Source: an uncultured Porphyromonadaceae bacterium
Lineage (GTDB): Bacteria > Bacteroidota > Bacteroidia > Bacteroidales > Muribaculaceae
Assembly (NCBI GenBank): GCA_947174155.1
Contig: CAMWHX010000008.1
Span: 1 to 13,929 of the forward strand
Length of the DNA stretch: 13,929 nucleotides
Direction of reading: 5' to 3'
Positions 1 through 7,300 of this stretch are shown in pieces; the first letter of the stretch is position 1; each line of letters opens with the position of its first letter. The notes beneath the pieces are model-generated. The model saw only the letters and a program-made list of their open reading frames with translations, was not told where the DNA came from and did no database searches. The translations under genes and the position numbers were made by a program.

Positions 1-1
1 C

Positions 2-919
2 GGTCAGCTCGGTTATAATGTCGAGGTCGGTTTCGAGGGAGACAAGTGCTATCTGAGAGGTATCGGCAACCTGATCAACGATGAACTCGCATCCTCCGTC
101 ATCGTGGGAACGGTAGCCGACGGCAAAGTGACTTTCCCCGGCCGCCAGTATATGGGTGAATGTTGGTACTACGGTTACACCGCATGGTTCCAGGCCGGTG
201 TAATGGAAGAGAGCTACGATGAGGAGTGGGACGAGTATTACTCTGAGTTTGTGCCGGTCGACGATCTGGTTTTCGATTATGACGCTGTCAATAAGAAGCT
301 CACCACCGCCGGCGCACTGGGAATCTCCACCTCAAAACCGGGGGATGCCTACTTCAACTATTGGGAGGATTTCCATATCGTAAAACCCGCTTCGGACACA
401 GTAACCTCCATCCCGGCCCCCGAATATGTAATGTGGTGGGATGACGTGGATGTCTTTGAGGCAGATTTCACCTGGGCTACCGTGACTGAAGAGGGTGTGC
501 TTCTCGATCCCTCGAAGCTCTACTTCCAGATTCTGCTTGACGGTGAGGTCTTCGAGTTCTATCCCGATGAGTATCCCGGGCTTGAAGAGGTCACCGACAG
601 ACTCCCCGTGGGCTTCACGACCGAGGACGAGACGACCTATTCCTACGGCAACCAGCAGAACGTGGCCCTCTTCGTGCAGGGTTTCGACCTCTGTGAAGTG
701 CGCCTCGTCTACGTGGACGGTGACAACACCGTATACTCCGGGAAGACTGTGATGTTTGGTGACGAAAACAGTGTCGGCAGCCTGGCCGCTGACGGTACGA
801 TATCCCACTACTTCGACATGCAGGGACGTCGCATCGCCAACCCCGCCGGCGGTCTCTACATCCGTGCGACCGTAGGCAAGGATGGCACTTTGCGTCACGA
901 CAAGGTAATAGTAAAGTAA
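2..919 (+). CDS. Secreted protein with type IX-like C-terminal domain (5' partial)
   Basis: The reading frame is open from the left edge at position 2 to the TAA at 917-919, so 305 residues of the C-terminal part are visible and the start lies outside the window. The GTG at 104 is unlikely to be the start, because the residues before it (GYNVEVGFEGDKCYLRG) continue the same beta-rich module that goes on with GTVADGKVTFPGRQYMG. That module resembles repeats in many uncharacterised Bacteroidales exported proteins. The last ~40 residues (YFDMQGRRIANPAGGLYIR, then DKVIVK) match the general plan of type A C-terminal sorting domains used by the type IX secretion system: a D-x-x-G-R motif, then a GLYI strand, then a final VIVK strand. 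It is rich in acidic and aromatic residues. Binding partner and substrate are unknown; an exported or surface location is inferred. Hairpins follow directly. Confidence 0.75.
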   Translation, partial: GQLGYNVEVGFEGDKCYLRGIGNLINDELASSVIVGTVADGKVTFPGRQYMGECWYYGYTAWFQAGVMEESYDEEWDEYYSEFVPVDDLVFDYDAVNKKLTTAGALGISTSKPGDAYFNYWEDFHIVKPASDTVTSIPAPEYVMWWDDVDVFEADFTWATVTEEGVLLDPSKLYFQILLDGEVFEFYPDEYPGLEEVTDRLPVGFTTEDETTYSYGNQQNVALFVQGFDLCEVRLVYVDGDNTVYSGKTVMFGDENSVGSLAADGTISHYFDMQGRRIANPAGGLYIRATVGKDGTLRHDKVIVK

Positions 920-920
920 A

Positions 921-946
921 CCTCCCCCCCCGCAGCGGGGGGAGGG
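921..946 (+). terminator. GC-rich hairpin after the secreted protein gene
   Basis: A C-run and a G-run pair as CCCCG-CAG-CGGGG at the centre. The stem extends outward to about ten pairs with a two-base bulge in the C-run. It begins two bases after the stop codon. No T-tract follows, so it may act as a 3'-end stabilising hairpin or as part of a composite terminator with the longer palindrome just downstream. Confidence 0.5.
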
Positions 947-964
947 TACACACCCTGAATAACT

Positions 965-1018
965 GTAATAACGTGAGGGACGTGTCTTTGGTCAAAGACA
1001 CGTCCCTCACGTTATTAC
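965..1018. terminator. Perfect 26-bp inverted repeat with 2-nt centre
   Basis: Bases 965-990 are the exact reverse complement of 993-1018, with only GT between them; the arms begin GTAATAACGTGAGGGACGTG. It lies between two convergent genes, where a bidirectional terminator is expected, but neither side has a proper T-tract. The RNA would form a very long perfect hairpin in either orientation. Terminator function is inferred; a repeated genomic element is an alternative. Confidence 0.55.
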
Positions 1019-1042
1019 GACTATATATTTAAAACAATTTCC

Positions 1043-1072
1043 AAAAACCCCGTCATTTCTTATGAGTCGGGG
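1043..1072 (-). terminator. Rho-independent terminator of the porQ-like gene
   Basis: Read on the minus strand, CCCCG pairs with CGGGG and TCAT pairs with ATGA around a short AAGAA loop, with an AC bulge. A TTTTTGG tract follows, so this is a classical intrinsic terminator. It lies 17 bases downstream of the minus-strand stop codon (1089-1091). Its upstream arm is duplicated (see the tandem repeat at 1059-1086). Confidence 0.7.
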
Positions 1073-1086
1073 CTTATGAGTCGGGG
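1059..1086. repeat. Two tandem copies of a 14-bp unit
   Basis: CTTATGAGTCGGGG occurs at 1059-1072 and again, identically, at 1073-1086. The unit contains the CCCCG arm (minus strand) of the porQ terminator, so either copy could pair with the single CGGGG arm at 1048-1052. It looks like a recent slippage duplication. Confidence 0.85.
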
Positions 1087-1088
1087 CC

Positions 1089-2147
1089 TTACAGCAGGGT
1101 GCCGATATCCATGCCGAGATTGAGCATGACGGTCGTGCCGCCGCGATGTGGCTGGGAAGCCGCCACTCCGATACGGAAGGCTTTGACGTTTATCCCCATA
1201 CCTAATGTCCACCCCGAGAGGAATGACCGACTGTAGGAAGCCATATCGCTACGCATCTTGTAGTTGTAGCCGGCGGCTATATAGAATCGGTCGGAGGGTT
1301 TGTATTGAAGTCCGAAAATCAGATGGCGAAACAGATTGGAGGTGAAACTCTCCTTCACCTCGGGCGAGGCGTCAGGGTTCTGCGTGTCATACCATGTATA
1401 GGGGACCTTCCAGCGTGTCAGGTTAGTAGCCGTGATGGCGAGGCTGAATGGAGTCGAACCGAGCCCCTGCATATAACCGAGCTGCACGTCAAAGGGTAGA
1501 CGGTCATGATGGTCGTTGAATCGCTTCAACTGGCCGCCGGCGTTTTTGAGCACCACTGCCAACGACAGATCCTTCTCGTCGTCATAGTAGCTGATACCGA
1601 GGTCGACACCCATTGCCAGGGCGCTGTAAGACTCGTAGTGGCTGTATGCCATCTTGAGGTTGATACCGCCGCGCAGCCGGTCTGTGATATCGTAGGAGAA
1701 ACTGCCCTCGGCCACTATATCCTGTGCGGAGAATGTGCCCCCGGCCGTGCCATCGGGGTCCATATAGGTCATTGTGCCGTAATCCATATATCTCATCCCG
1801 ACAGCCCAGGCCGCGCGCTCACCCGCCCCCATGCCGTATCTCACTCCGGCGAAGTTGGCCGAGCCGAACCATTTGGTATAACCGAGCGACACCTGGCGGT
1901 CAATCTCGGGACCGATAAGGGCCGGATTTTCCTGAGCCAGGTTAACGTCATCATCGATAATGGCGATACCGCTTCCACCGAGCGCTACGGCATGACCGGA
2001 AGTCGGGATGTTGAGAAACGAGTATGCGGCAGAACCATCCTGAGCCGTGGCCGCAGCCGCCGACACAAGACAGAGCATGGCGGCACTGAGCCGCTGCCAC
2101 CCTCCTCGCAGAGGGGAGATCCTGTGGGTAATAGTCACGTCGAGCAT
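1089..2147 (-). CDS. porQ: PorQ-like outer-membrane protein (PorV/PorQ family)
   Basis: This 352-residue protein matches the PorQ plan. After a hydrophobic signal (about residues 18-36, ending SAAAATAQ) comes YSFLNIPTSGHAVALGG (42-58), then IDDDVNLAQENPAL (64-77). These are hallmark blocks at the front of PorV/PorQ-type beta barrels. The rest is alternating beta strands typical of a FadL-like outer-membrane barrel. In type IX secretion, PorQ belongs to the cell-surface attachment complex with PorU, PorV and PorZ, which removes C-terminal signals and anchors cargo; that role is from family knowledge. Family length (~340 aa) fits. About 17 residues lie before the hydrophobic core, which is long, but the only other nearby ATG (codon 24) would leave too short a signal. 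No partner por genes are in the window. No perfect TAnnTTTG promoter is visible upstream on this strand. Confidence 0.8.
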   Translation of the reverse strand: MLDVTITHRISPLRGGWQRLSAAMLCLVSAAAATAQDGSAAYSFLNIPTSGHAVALGGSGIAIIDDDVNLAQENPALIGPEIDRQVSLGYTKWFGSANFAGVRYGMGAGERAAWAVGMRYMDYGTMTYMDPDGTAGGTFSAQDIVAEGSFSYDITDRLRGGINLKMAYSHYESYSALAMGVDLGISYYDDEKDLSLAVVLKNAGGQLKRFNDHHDRLPFDVQLGYMQGLGSTPFSLAITATNLTRWKVPYTWYDTQNPDASPEVKESFTSNLFRHLIFGLQYKPSDRFYIAAGYNYKMRSDMASYSRSFLSGWTLGMGINVKAFRIGVAASQPHRGGTTVMLNLGMDIGTLL

Positions 2148-2309
2148 GATAGTTGACTATATAACGAGCTAATCAGCCGCTTATTTTATCAACATGATTT
2201 CTTCGGGCGCTCATCTGTAAGCGCGGCGTTAACACAATTCCGGGATACGGTCTAAAAGTGAAAAAATGTCAAACAAGTTTAAATCCACGCCTCCACGGGG
2301 TCGAAGGTA

Positions 2310-2340
2310 TTGCACAGACGGTCTGCAAGGATTAAATTTG
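2310..2340 (+). promoter_or_regulatory. Bacteroidota-type promoter of the tonB-domain gene
   Basis: TTG at 2310-2312 is followed by exactly 20 bases and then TAAATTTG at 2333-2340, a full match to the Bacteroidota primary-sigma consensus TTG-N19-21-TAnnTTTG. The ATG of the next gene is only 7 bases beyond the box, so the transcript would have almost no leader. The spacer holds a small hyphenated palindrome, CAGAC-G-GTCTG (2315-2325). Confidence 0.75.
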
Positions 2341-2347
2341 CATTGAA

Positions 2348-2791
2348 ATGAAATCTCTGCTGACCCTAACACTGACTGCACTCGCGTTATGCTCGACGGT
2401 TGTCGTCCCGGCAACCGCGCAGACCTGCCGTGTCTCGGCAGGTGTCTCGGCCGATGGACGAAAGATCTATCGCGAGGTTTTCGAATACGACTACGTCAAC
2501 GACAAACCTGTCTTCCCCGGGGGTGACTCCGGTATCGTGGACTTCATCAACTCTCATCGCTCCTATCCGGCAGACGCCTACCGTCGTGGTGTGGAGGGGA
2601 GAGTCATATGCTCGTTTGTGGTCAATGCCGACGGCGCCGTCTCTCATCTGCGTGTGGTCAAGGGAGTGGAGCAATCGCTCAACGATGAGGCCCTGCGCAT
2701 CCTCTCGCTCATGCCGGCCTGGACTCCCGGACGTCTCAATGGCCGCCCCGTCCCCGTGCGGGTCATCTGCACGGTCCCATTCCGGAAATAA
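2348..2791 (+). CDS. Small periplasmic TonB C-terminal-domain protein
   Basis: This 147-residue protein begins with a signal peptide (MKSLLTLTLTALALCSTVVV, likely cleaved near ATA-Q25). Nearly all the rest is a TonB C-terminal domain: PVFPGG (54-59), YP (73-74), GVEGRVICSFVVNADG (81-96), then LMPAWTPGRLNGRPVPVR (121-138). These are the blocks typical of Bacteroidota 'energy transducer TonB' entries. Full-length TonB has an inner-membrane anchor and a proline-rich linker that span the periplasm to energise TonB-dependent receptors. Here both are absent, so the protein is probably soluble in the periplasm or processed, and may not transduce energy in the usual way. It stands alone with its own promoter and terminator; no exbBD or receptor gene is nearby. 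The domain call is firm and the physiological role is open. Confidence 0.85.
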   Translation: MKSLLTLTLTALALCSTVVVPATAQTCRVSAGVSADGRKIYREVFEYDYVNDKPVFPGGDSGIVDFINSHRSYPADAYRRGVEGRVICSFVVNADGAVSHLRVVKGVEQSLNDEALRILSLMPAWTPGRLNGRPVPVRVICTVPFRK

Positions 2792-2862
2792 ACAGACGGT
2801 TTCTCAGCGCCGGGCACAGACCGGCCGTTGACAGCTTCGCGACCGGGGAGGTGAGTCCGGTC

Positions 2863-2908
2863 ACAAAAAGAGGAGGCATCCGCGAGTGCGGATGCCTCCT
2901 CTTTTTGT
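2863..2908. terminator. Bidirectional intrinsic terminator, 21-bp perfect stem
   Basis: Arms 2863-2883 and 2888-2908 are perfect reverse complements around a GAGT loop. The stem has a GC-rich core (AGGAGGCATCCGC) flanked by A5 on one side and T5 on the other, so on either strand the transcript ends in a U-tract. It separates the convergent tonB-domain gene (+) and winged-helix gene (-), and would end both transcripts. Confidence 0.9.
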
Positions 2909-2919
2909 TGCATTAATAC

Positions 2920-3126
2920 TCAGACGAGTTTCAGTACGAGATCCTCGTCCTCAGTGGTGAGGACGATTTTACCCTCACGGCCAAGCCAGCCGATGGCAGC
3001 CATAAGTTCATCCTTCTTCAACTTCGTGGCTTTCTTAACCAGCTTCAAACCGAGCATACGGGTGTCGGTCGATTCAAGTGCCTTGTAGACCTCACCGGCC
3101 CAAGTTCCAATTGTCTCAATAGTCAT
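2920..3126 (-). CDS. Small winged helix-turn-helix protein (DUF2582 family)
   Basis: This 68-residue protein matches the short winged-helix family DUF2582 common in Bacteroidota. Visible features are an N-terminal helix with GTWAGEVYKALE, a recognition-type segment KKATKLKKDELMAAIGWLGREGK, and a beta-wing with EGKIVLTTEDEDLVLKL. The fold suggests DNA or protein binding, but no member's function is established to my knowledge. It is complete, with an ATG at 3124-3126 and a TAA at 2920-2922. It is divergent from rsgA across a 171-base region that contains an operator-like palindrome in the rsgA promoter. No perfect promoter box is visible for this gene itself. Confidence 0.85.
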   Translation of the reverse strand: MTIETIGTWAGEVYKALESTDTRMLGLKLVKKATKLKKDELMAAIGWLGREGKIVLTTEDEDLVLKLV

Positions 3127-3193
3127 AATCGTGTGTTATTTTGGGTGTTCTTGAATTTTGTTTAGATTTTCAACGCCACAGGGCCGTAAAAAG

Positions 3194-3224
3194 TTGAAAA
3201 TTTCACACAATTGTGTTAACTTTG
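3194..3224 (+). promoter_or_regulatory. Bacteroidota-type promoter of the rsgA-tamB-tamL cluster
   Basis: TTG at 3194-3196, a 20-base spacer and TAACTTTG at 3217-3224 match the consensus exactly. The rsgA ATG lies 73 bases further on, giving a leader of roughly 65-70 bases. No Shine-Dalgarno sequence is visible before the ATG, as is usual for this phylum. Confidence 0.8.
3205..3216. promoter_or_regulatory. 12-bp perfect palindrome inside the rsgA promoter spacer
   Basis: ACACAATTGTGT is its own reverse complement and abuts the TAACTTTG box. A protein bound here would block RNA polymerase, so an operator role is plausible. This is inference from position and symmetry only. Confidence 0.4.
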
Positions 3225-3297
3225 CAAGAAGTCTGCTGTTGACAATAAAAATACGGATAGTGCCTCCGCATTTCGGACGCGCTTCCACACCGACCAT

Positions 3298-4293
3298 ATG
3301 GCAAAGAAGAAAACCAACGCTGCTGTAACCCTGACCGGAGAGGAGCGCCACGGCACCGTGGTGCGCAACACCGGGAGTGCCTACACCGTGCGCCCCGACG
3401 ACGGCGGTGAGGACCTCAACTGCCGTGTGAAGGGCAACTTCCGCATCAAGGGTATACGCACGACCAACCCTGTGGCCGTCGGTGATCGCGTCATCATACG
3501 CTCCGCCGCCGACGACGCCGACTATATCACCGCTGTCGAACCCCGACGCAACTATATCATCCGCCGGGCCTCCAACCTCTCTAAGGAGAGCCACATCCTG
3601 GCCGCCAACCTGGACGCGGCCATGCTCGTGGCCACCCTGAGGGAGCCTGAGACCCCACTGACCTTCATAGACCGCTTCATGGCTACCGCCGAAGCCTACA
3701 ATATCCCCCCTACTCTGGTGCTCAATAAGATCGATACCTGGGATGATGATGACCGCGCCCTCGGAGAGGCTGTGGCGACCCTCTATCGCTCCATCGGCTA
3801 CCCGGTGCTGCCGGTATCGGCTCACACCGGCGAGGGGCTCGACCACCTGCGCGAAGCTACCCGCGGACGAGTCTCTCTGCTGGCGGGAAACAGTGGTGTG
3901 GGTAAGTCCTCGCTCATCAACGCTCTCGTACCCGGTGCGGATCTGCGCACCGGATCCATTTCCACCATACATCACACCGGTATGCACACCACCACCTTCT
4001 CGGAGATGATTCCACTCCCCTACGGCGGGGATATCATCGACGTGCCGGGGGTGCGCGGCTTCGGCGTCATAGATTTCGCTCCGGAGGAGGTCTCTCACTT
4101 CTTCCCGGAGATCTTCGCCAAGGGGCATCACTGCCGCTACTCGGACTGCCGCCACACCGGCGAACCGGGATGTGCCGTAATACCGGCCGTGGAAAACCAC
4201 GAGATATCTGAAAGTCGATACGCCTCCTATCTCTCGGTGCTCGAAGAGGCTTCCGAAGACACGGGAGCCGACAAGTATCGAAAGCCCTTCTGA
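3298..4293 (+). CDS. rsgA: Ribosome small-subunit-dependent GTPase A (RsgA)
   Basis: This 331-residue protein has the circularly permuted GTPase order that defines RsgA (YjeQ). An N-terminal OB-fold (about 15-85) is followed by G4 NKID (143-146), G5 SAHTG (174-178), the P-loop GNSGVGKSS (197-205), the switch I threonines (231-233) and then G3. A C-terminal zinc-binding module holds C279, C284, H286 and C292 (HHCRYSDCRHTGEPGC). The enzyme binds the 30S subunit late in maturation and hydrolyses GTP to release assembly factors. G3 reads DVPG (248-251) where the usual form is DTPG; the key Asp and Gly are kept. The gene has its own promoter at 3194-3224, and only 10 bases separate it from tamB, so co-transcription is likely. 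The start is supported by the basic MAKKKT leader typical of the family. Confidence 0.95.
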   Translation: MAKKKTNAAVTLTGEERHGTVVRNTGSAYTVRPDDGGEDLNCRVKGNFRIKGIRTTNPVAVGDRVIIRSAADDADYITAVEPRRNYIIRRASNLSKESHILAANLDAAMLVATLREPETPLTFIDRFMATAEAYNIPPTLVLNKIDTWDDDDRALGEAVATLYRSIGYPVLPVSAHTGEGLDHLREATRGRVSLLAGNSGVGKSSLINALVPGADLRTGSISTIHHTGMHTTTFSEMIPLPYGGDIIDVPGVRGFGVIDFAPEEVSHFFPEIFAKGHHCRYSDCRHTGEPGCAVIPAVENHEISESRYASYLSVLEEASEDTGADKYRKPF

Positions 4294-4303
4294 CCTCACT
4301 CAC

Positions 4304-7300
4304 ATGGACGACAAGAAAGATCTGACTTCCAAAACCGACATCATATCCGGCGAGGGGGACACTCCTCGGCAAGCTCCCGAAGAATCGCCGCAACCCGCCC
4401 GCCGACACCGCCCGCTACGGATAATATTGAAGACGCTGATGTGGATCATCATCGTAATCCTGGCCATTCCCGTGCTCCTCTATATCCCTCCGGTGCAGAC
4501 TGCAGTCAAGGATCTGGCCTGCTCCATGGTGCGCAAGAGTTCGGGCATGAATATATCGATCGACCGACTACGCCTGAAATTCCCCTTGCGCCTCGCCCTG
4601 GACGGTGTGAGCGTTGTGGAAGCTTCGGGCGACACCATGGCACGTGTAAAATCGGCCGAGATAGACGTGAAACTGCTCCCTCTGCTTCGTATGGACGCTC
4701 AGGTGCAGAAACTTCGTCTCCTGGATGGTGCCTACAATATGGTGTCTCCCGATTCATCAATGATCTTAAAAATACGTGCCGGTGAGCTGGAAACCGACGA
4801 CAAGGCTTCAGTTGATCTGCGCACGATGTCGATCAATCTCAACGAAGCCCGCATCGCCGACGGCAATGTGCAGCTCTATATGGATGTCTGGCGCCAGACT
4901 CCCCCGACAGATTCGACACCCACACAGATGGTGATTCGCGCCGAGCGTCTGCGTCTGGACCGCTTCACCTTCGGGATGTCAATGCTTCCGACCATCGACA
5001 CGCTGAAACTCAAAGCCCGTTCTCTTGAAGTGCGTGGCGGTGTGGTCGATCTCTCAAAGAATCTCATCACGGCCCGTGCCCTCACAGGCGCCAACGGAGA
5101 TGCGGTCTATCTGACTCCTTCACCGGAATACATTGCCGCTCATCCGGCTCCCGTCCCTGACTCGACAGCCAACACCCCCTCCTCTCCCCCGATGGTGATC
5201 CGCGGCGACTCGGTGACTCTGGACCGCTTCAACGCCCTCTATGCGGTCAAGGGATACACCCCTCTGCCGGGATTCGACGCCTCCTATATCAAGGTCACAG
5301 ACTTGGGTATCGGCATAGCTGATTTCTACAACGCCGCCTCGACCCTGCGTCTGCCGGTATTCCGGCTGCAGGGCACTGAGCGCTCCGGTCTGCAAATCAC
5401 AAGCGGATCGGGCACCGTCGGCATTGATGAGTCGGGTCTCTCGCTCAGCGATCTGGATGTCAACACCCCCTGGTCTCACGTCGGGGTGACAGCCGGACTC
5501 CCCTTCGCGCTGATGCAGATGGAGCCGCAGGCCCCTCTCGACGCCTCGATAGACGCCTCTCTCGGATGGCCCGATATCGAGGCCTTCATGCCCTCTCTGA
5601 GTCCCTACACCCGTCAGATGCCGCAACGCTCCCCCGTCTCGCTCGCTGTGGAGGCCCGGGGACGTCTTGACAAGGCGGAGATCAAACGCCTTGACGTGGC
5701 CGTGCCGGGCACATTCTCACTGCGTGCATCCGGATATGCTGCGGATGCTCTGGACATGAAGAAACTTGTCGGAAAGGTGACCTTTGACGGCGAACTCTCT
5801 AATCCTGCTTTGGCTCAGCGTCTTGCGGGCATCAAGGATATGACACTCCCGAAGATGCGCCTCCAAGGGACAGCCACCGCTGACCGGCAGACTTATGGCG
5901 CTGACTTCAAACTGACCTCAACGGCCGGCAACGTCATCGGAAACGGTAAAGTCGGACTGACCTCCGAACGCTATACCGCCGACGTGCAGCTCGATAACCT
6001 CAACGTGCGTCCCTTCGCTCCCACCTTGGGTGTAGGACACGTGTCGGCACGCTTGCAAGCCTCAGGGGCAGGTTTCAACCCGGAGCGCCCGGGAGCCGCG
6101 ACCGATATCCGGCTCGACTTGACACGCGCTGAATATAACGAGCATATGCTGCGTGACCTGCAAGCTCGAGTCCAACTGCACCACGGGGAGTTTACTATCG
6201 ACGCTTCCTCTCCAAATCCCGCCTGCGACTTCTCCCTCTCCGGGATCGGCACTATCGCAAAGGATGACTACCGCTTCGATATCAGTGCCGACGTGCGTCA
6301 CGCCGATCTGCAAGCTCTCGGGCTGAGTCCGACACCCAACGGTGGCTCAGTGACCCTGACCGCTTCCGGCACGGCCTCACCCGCTCGCTGGCTCTATGAC
6401 ATAGACCTCGACATGCCCGCGCTCGACTGGACTGTCGGTGAGGCGCAATACAGCGCTCCGGGAGGTCTGAAAGCCAAGGTGCGCTCTACCCTCGCCGATA
6501 CCTATCTCGCTCTCGACGGTGACCGTGCGAGCCTCCTTTTTGAGAGCCCGTACAACGCCAAGAAGGTGATCGACACATTCTCGGCTATCGCCGCAAGCGT
6601 GCAACCGCAGCTGGCGGCTCGGCGCCTCGATATGGCGAAACTGCAACAGGACCTGCCGATGTTCCGCCTGCGCCTGTCTGCTGATGATCAGGGGCTCCTC
6701 GCGGGATTCCTGAAACCGACCGGCCTGTCGATGGATACGATGCGCCTTGATATAGGAAAGGACTCCATCGTCAAGGGCTACGGTGAGCTGCTTGGACTCA
6801 ACACCGGAAGCATGGAGCTGGACTCGATCACCCTGCGTCTCAAGCAGCGAGGCGATCTGCTCGACTACGCCCTGCATATCGGCAACGGCCCCGGCCCGAT
6901 GAGCGAATTTGCCGATGTCAACGTCAACGGCTATCTGGCCAACAACCGTCTCTCTCTCTCCCTGAATCAGCATAATATAAAGGGTGAACAGGGATACCGC
7001 CTCGGTATGACGGCTGCGCTCACCGACAGTATCGCCACGGTCCATTTCACCCCGCTGAGCGCTATGATCGGCTATATACCCTGGAAATTCAATATCGACA
7101 ACCATATCGATTACAATTTCAATACCAACCGTGTGGATGCCAACCTCCAGGCCAAGAGTGCGGAGTCGTCAATCCTCCTCGCTACGGAGACTTCAAAGAC
7201 TCACGACGGCAATTCGCTCCACATGAAGCTCGACAACATCAAGATCGCGCAGTTTATCAACATCATGCTCGATCCTCCTCCGATTGCGGGCACGCTTGAT

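Noticed and set aside
332..898. 188-codon minus-strand frame opposite the first gene
   Set aside because: The plus-strand frame has a recognisable C-terminal domain and an immediate 3' hairpin, so this is a shadow.
1506..2156. 216-codon plus-strand frame opposite the porQ-like gene
   Set aside because: The minus-strand frame shows a signal peptide and PorQ hallmark blocks; this one shows nothing recognisable.
2315..2325. Hyphenated palindrome CAGAC-G-GTCTG in the tonB-domain promoter as an operator
   Set aside because: Arms of only five bases are common by chance; it is noted in the promoter entry but not claimed as a site.
3136..4299. Long open frame (387 codons) on the minus strand opposite rsgA
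   Set aside because: Its product has no recognisable domain and is low-complexity in His, Gly and Val. It mirrors the high-GC codon structure of rsgA, which has full family motifs on the other strand.
6377..7105. 242-codon minus-strand frame opposite tamB
   Set aside because: Shadow of the tamB reading frame; tamB continues uninterrupted through it and the product resembles no family.
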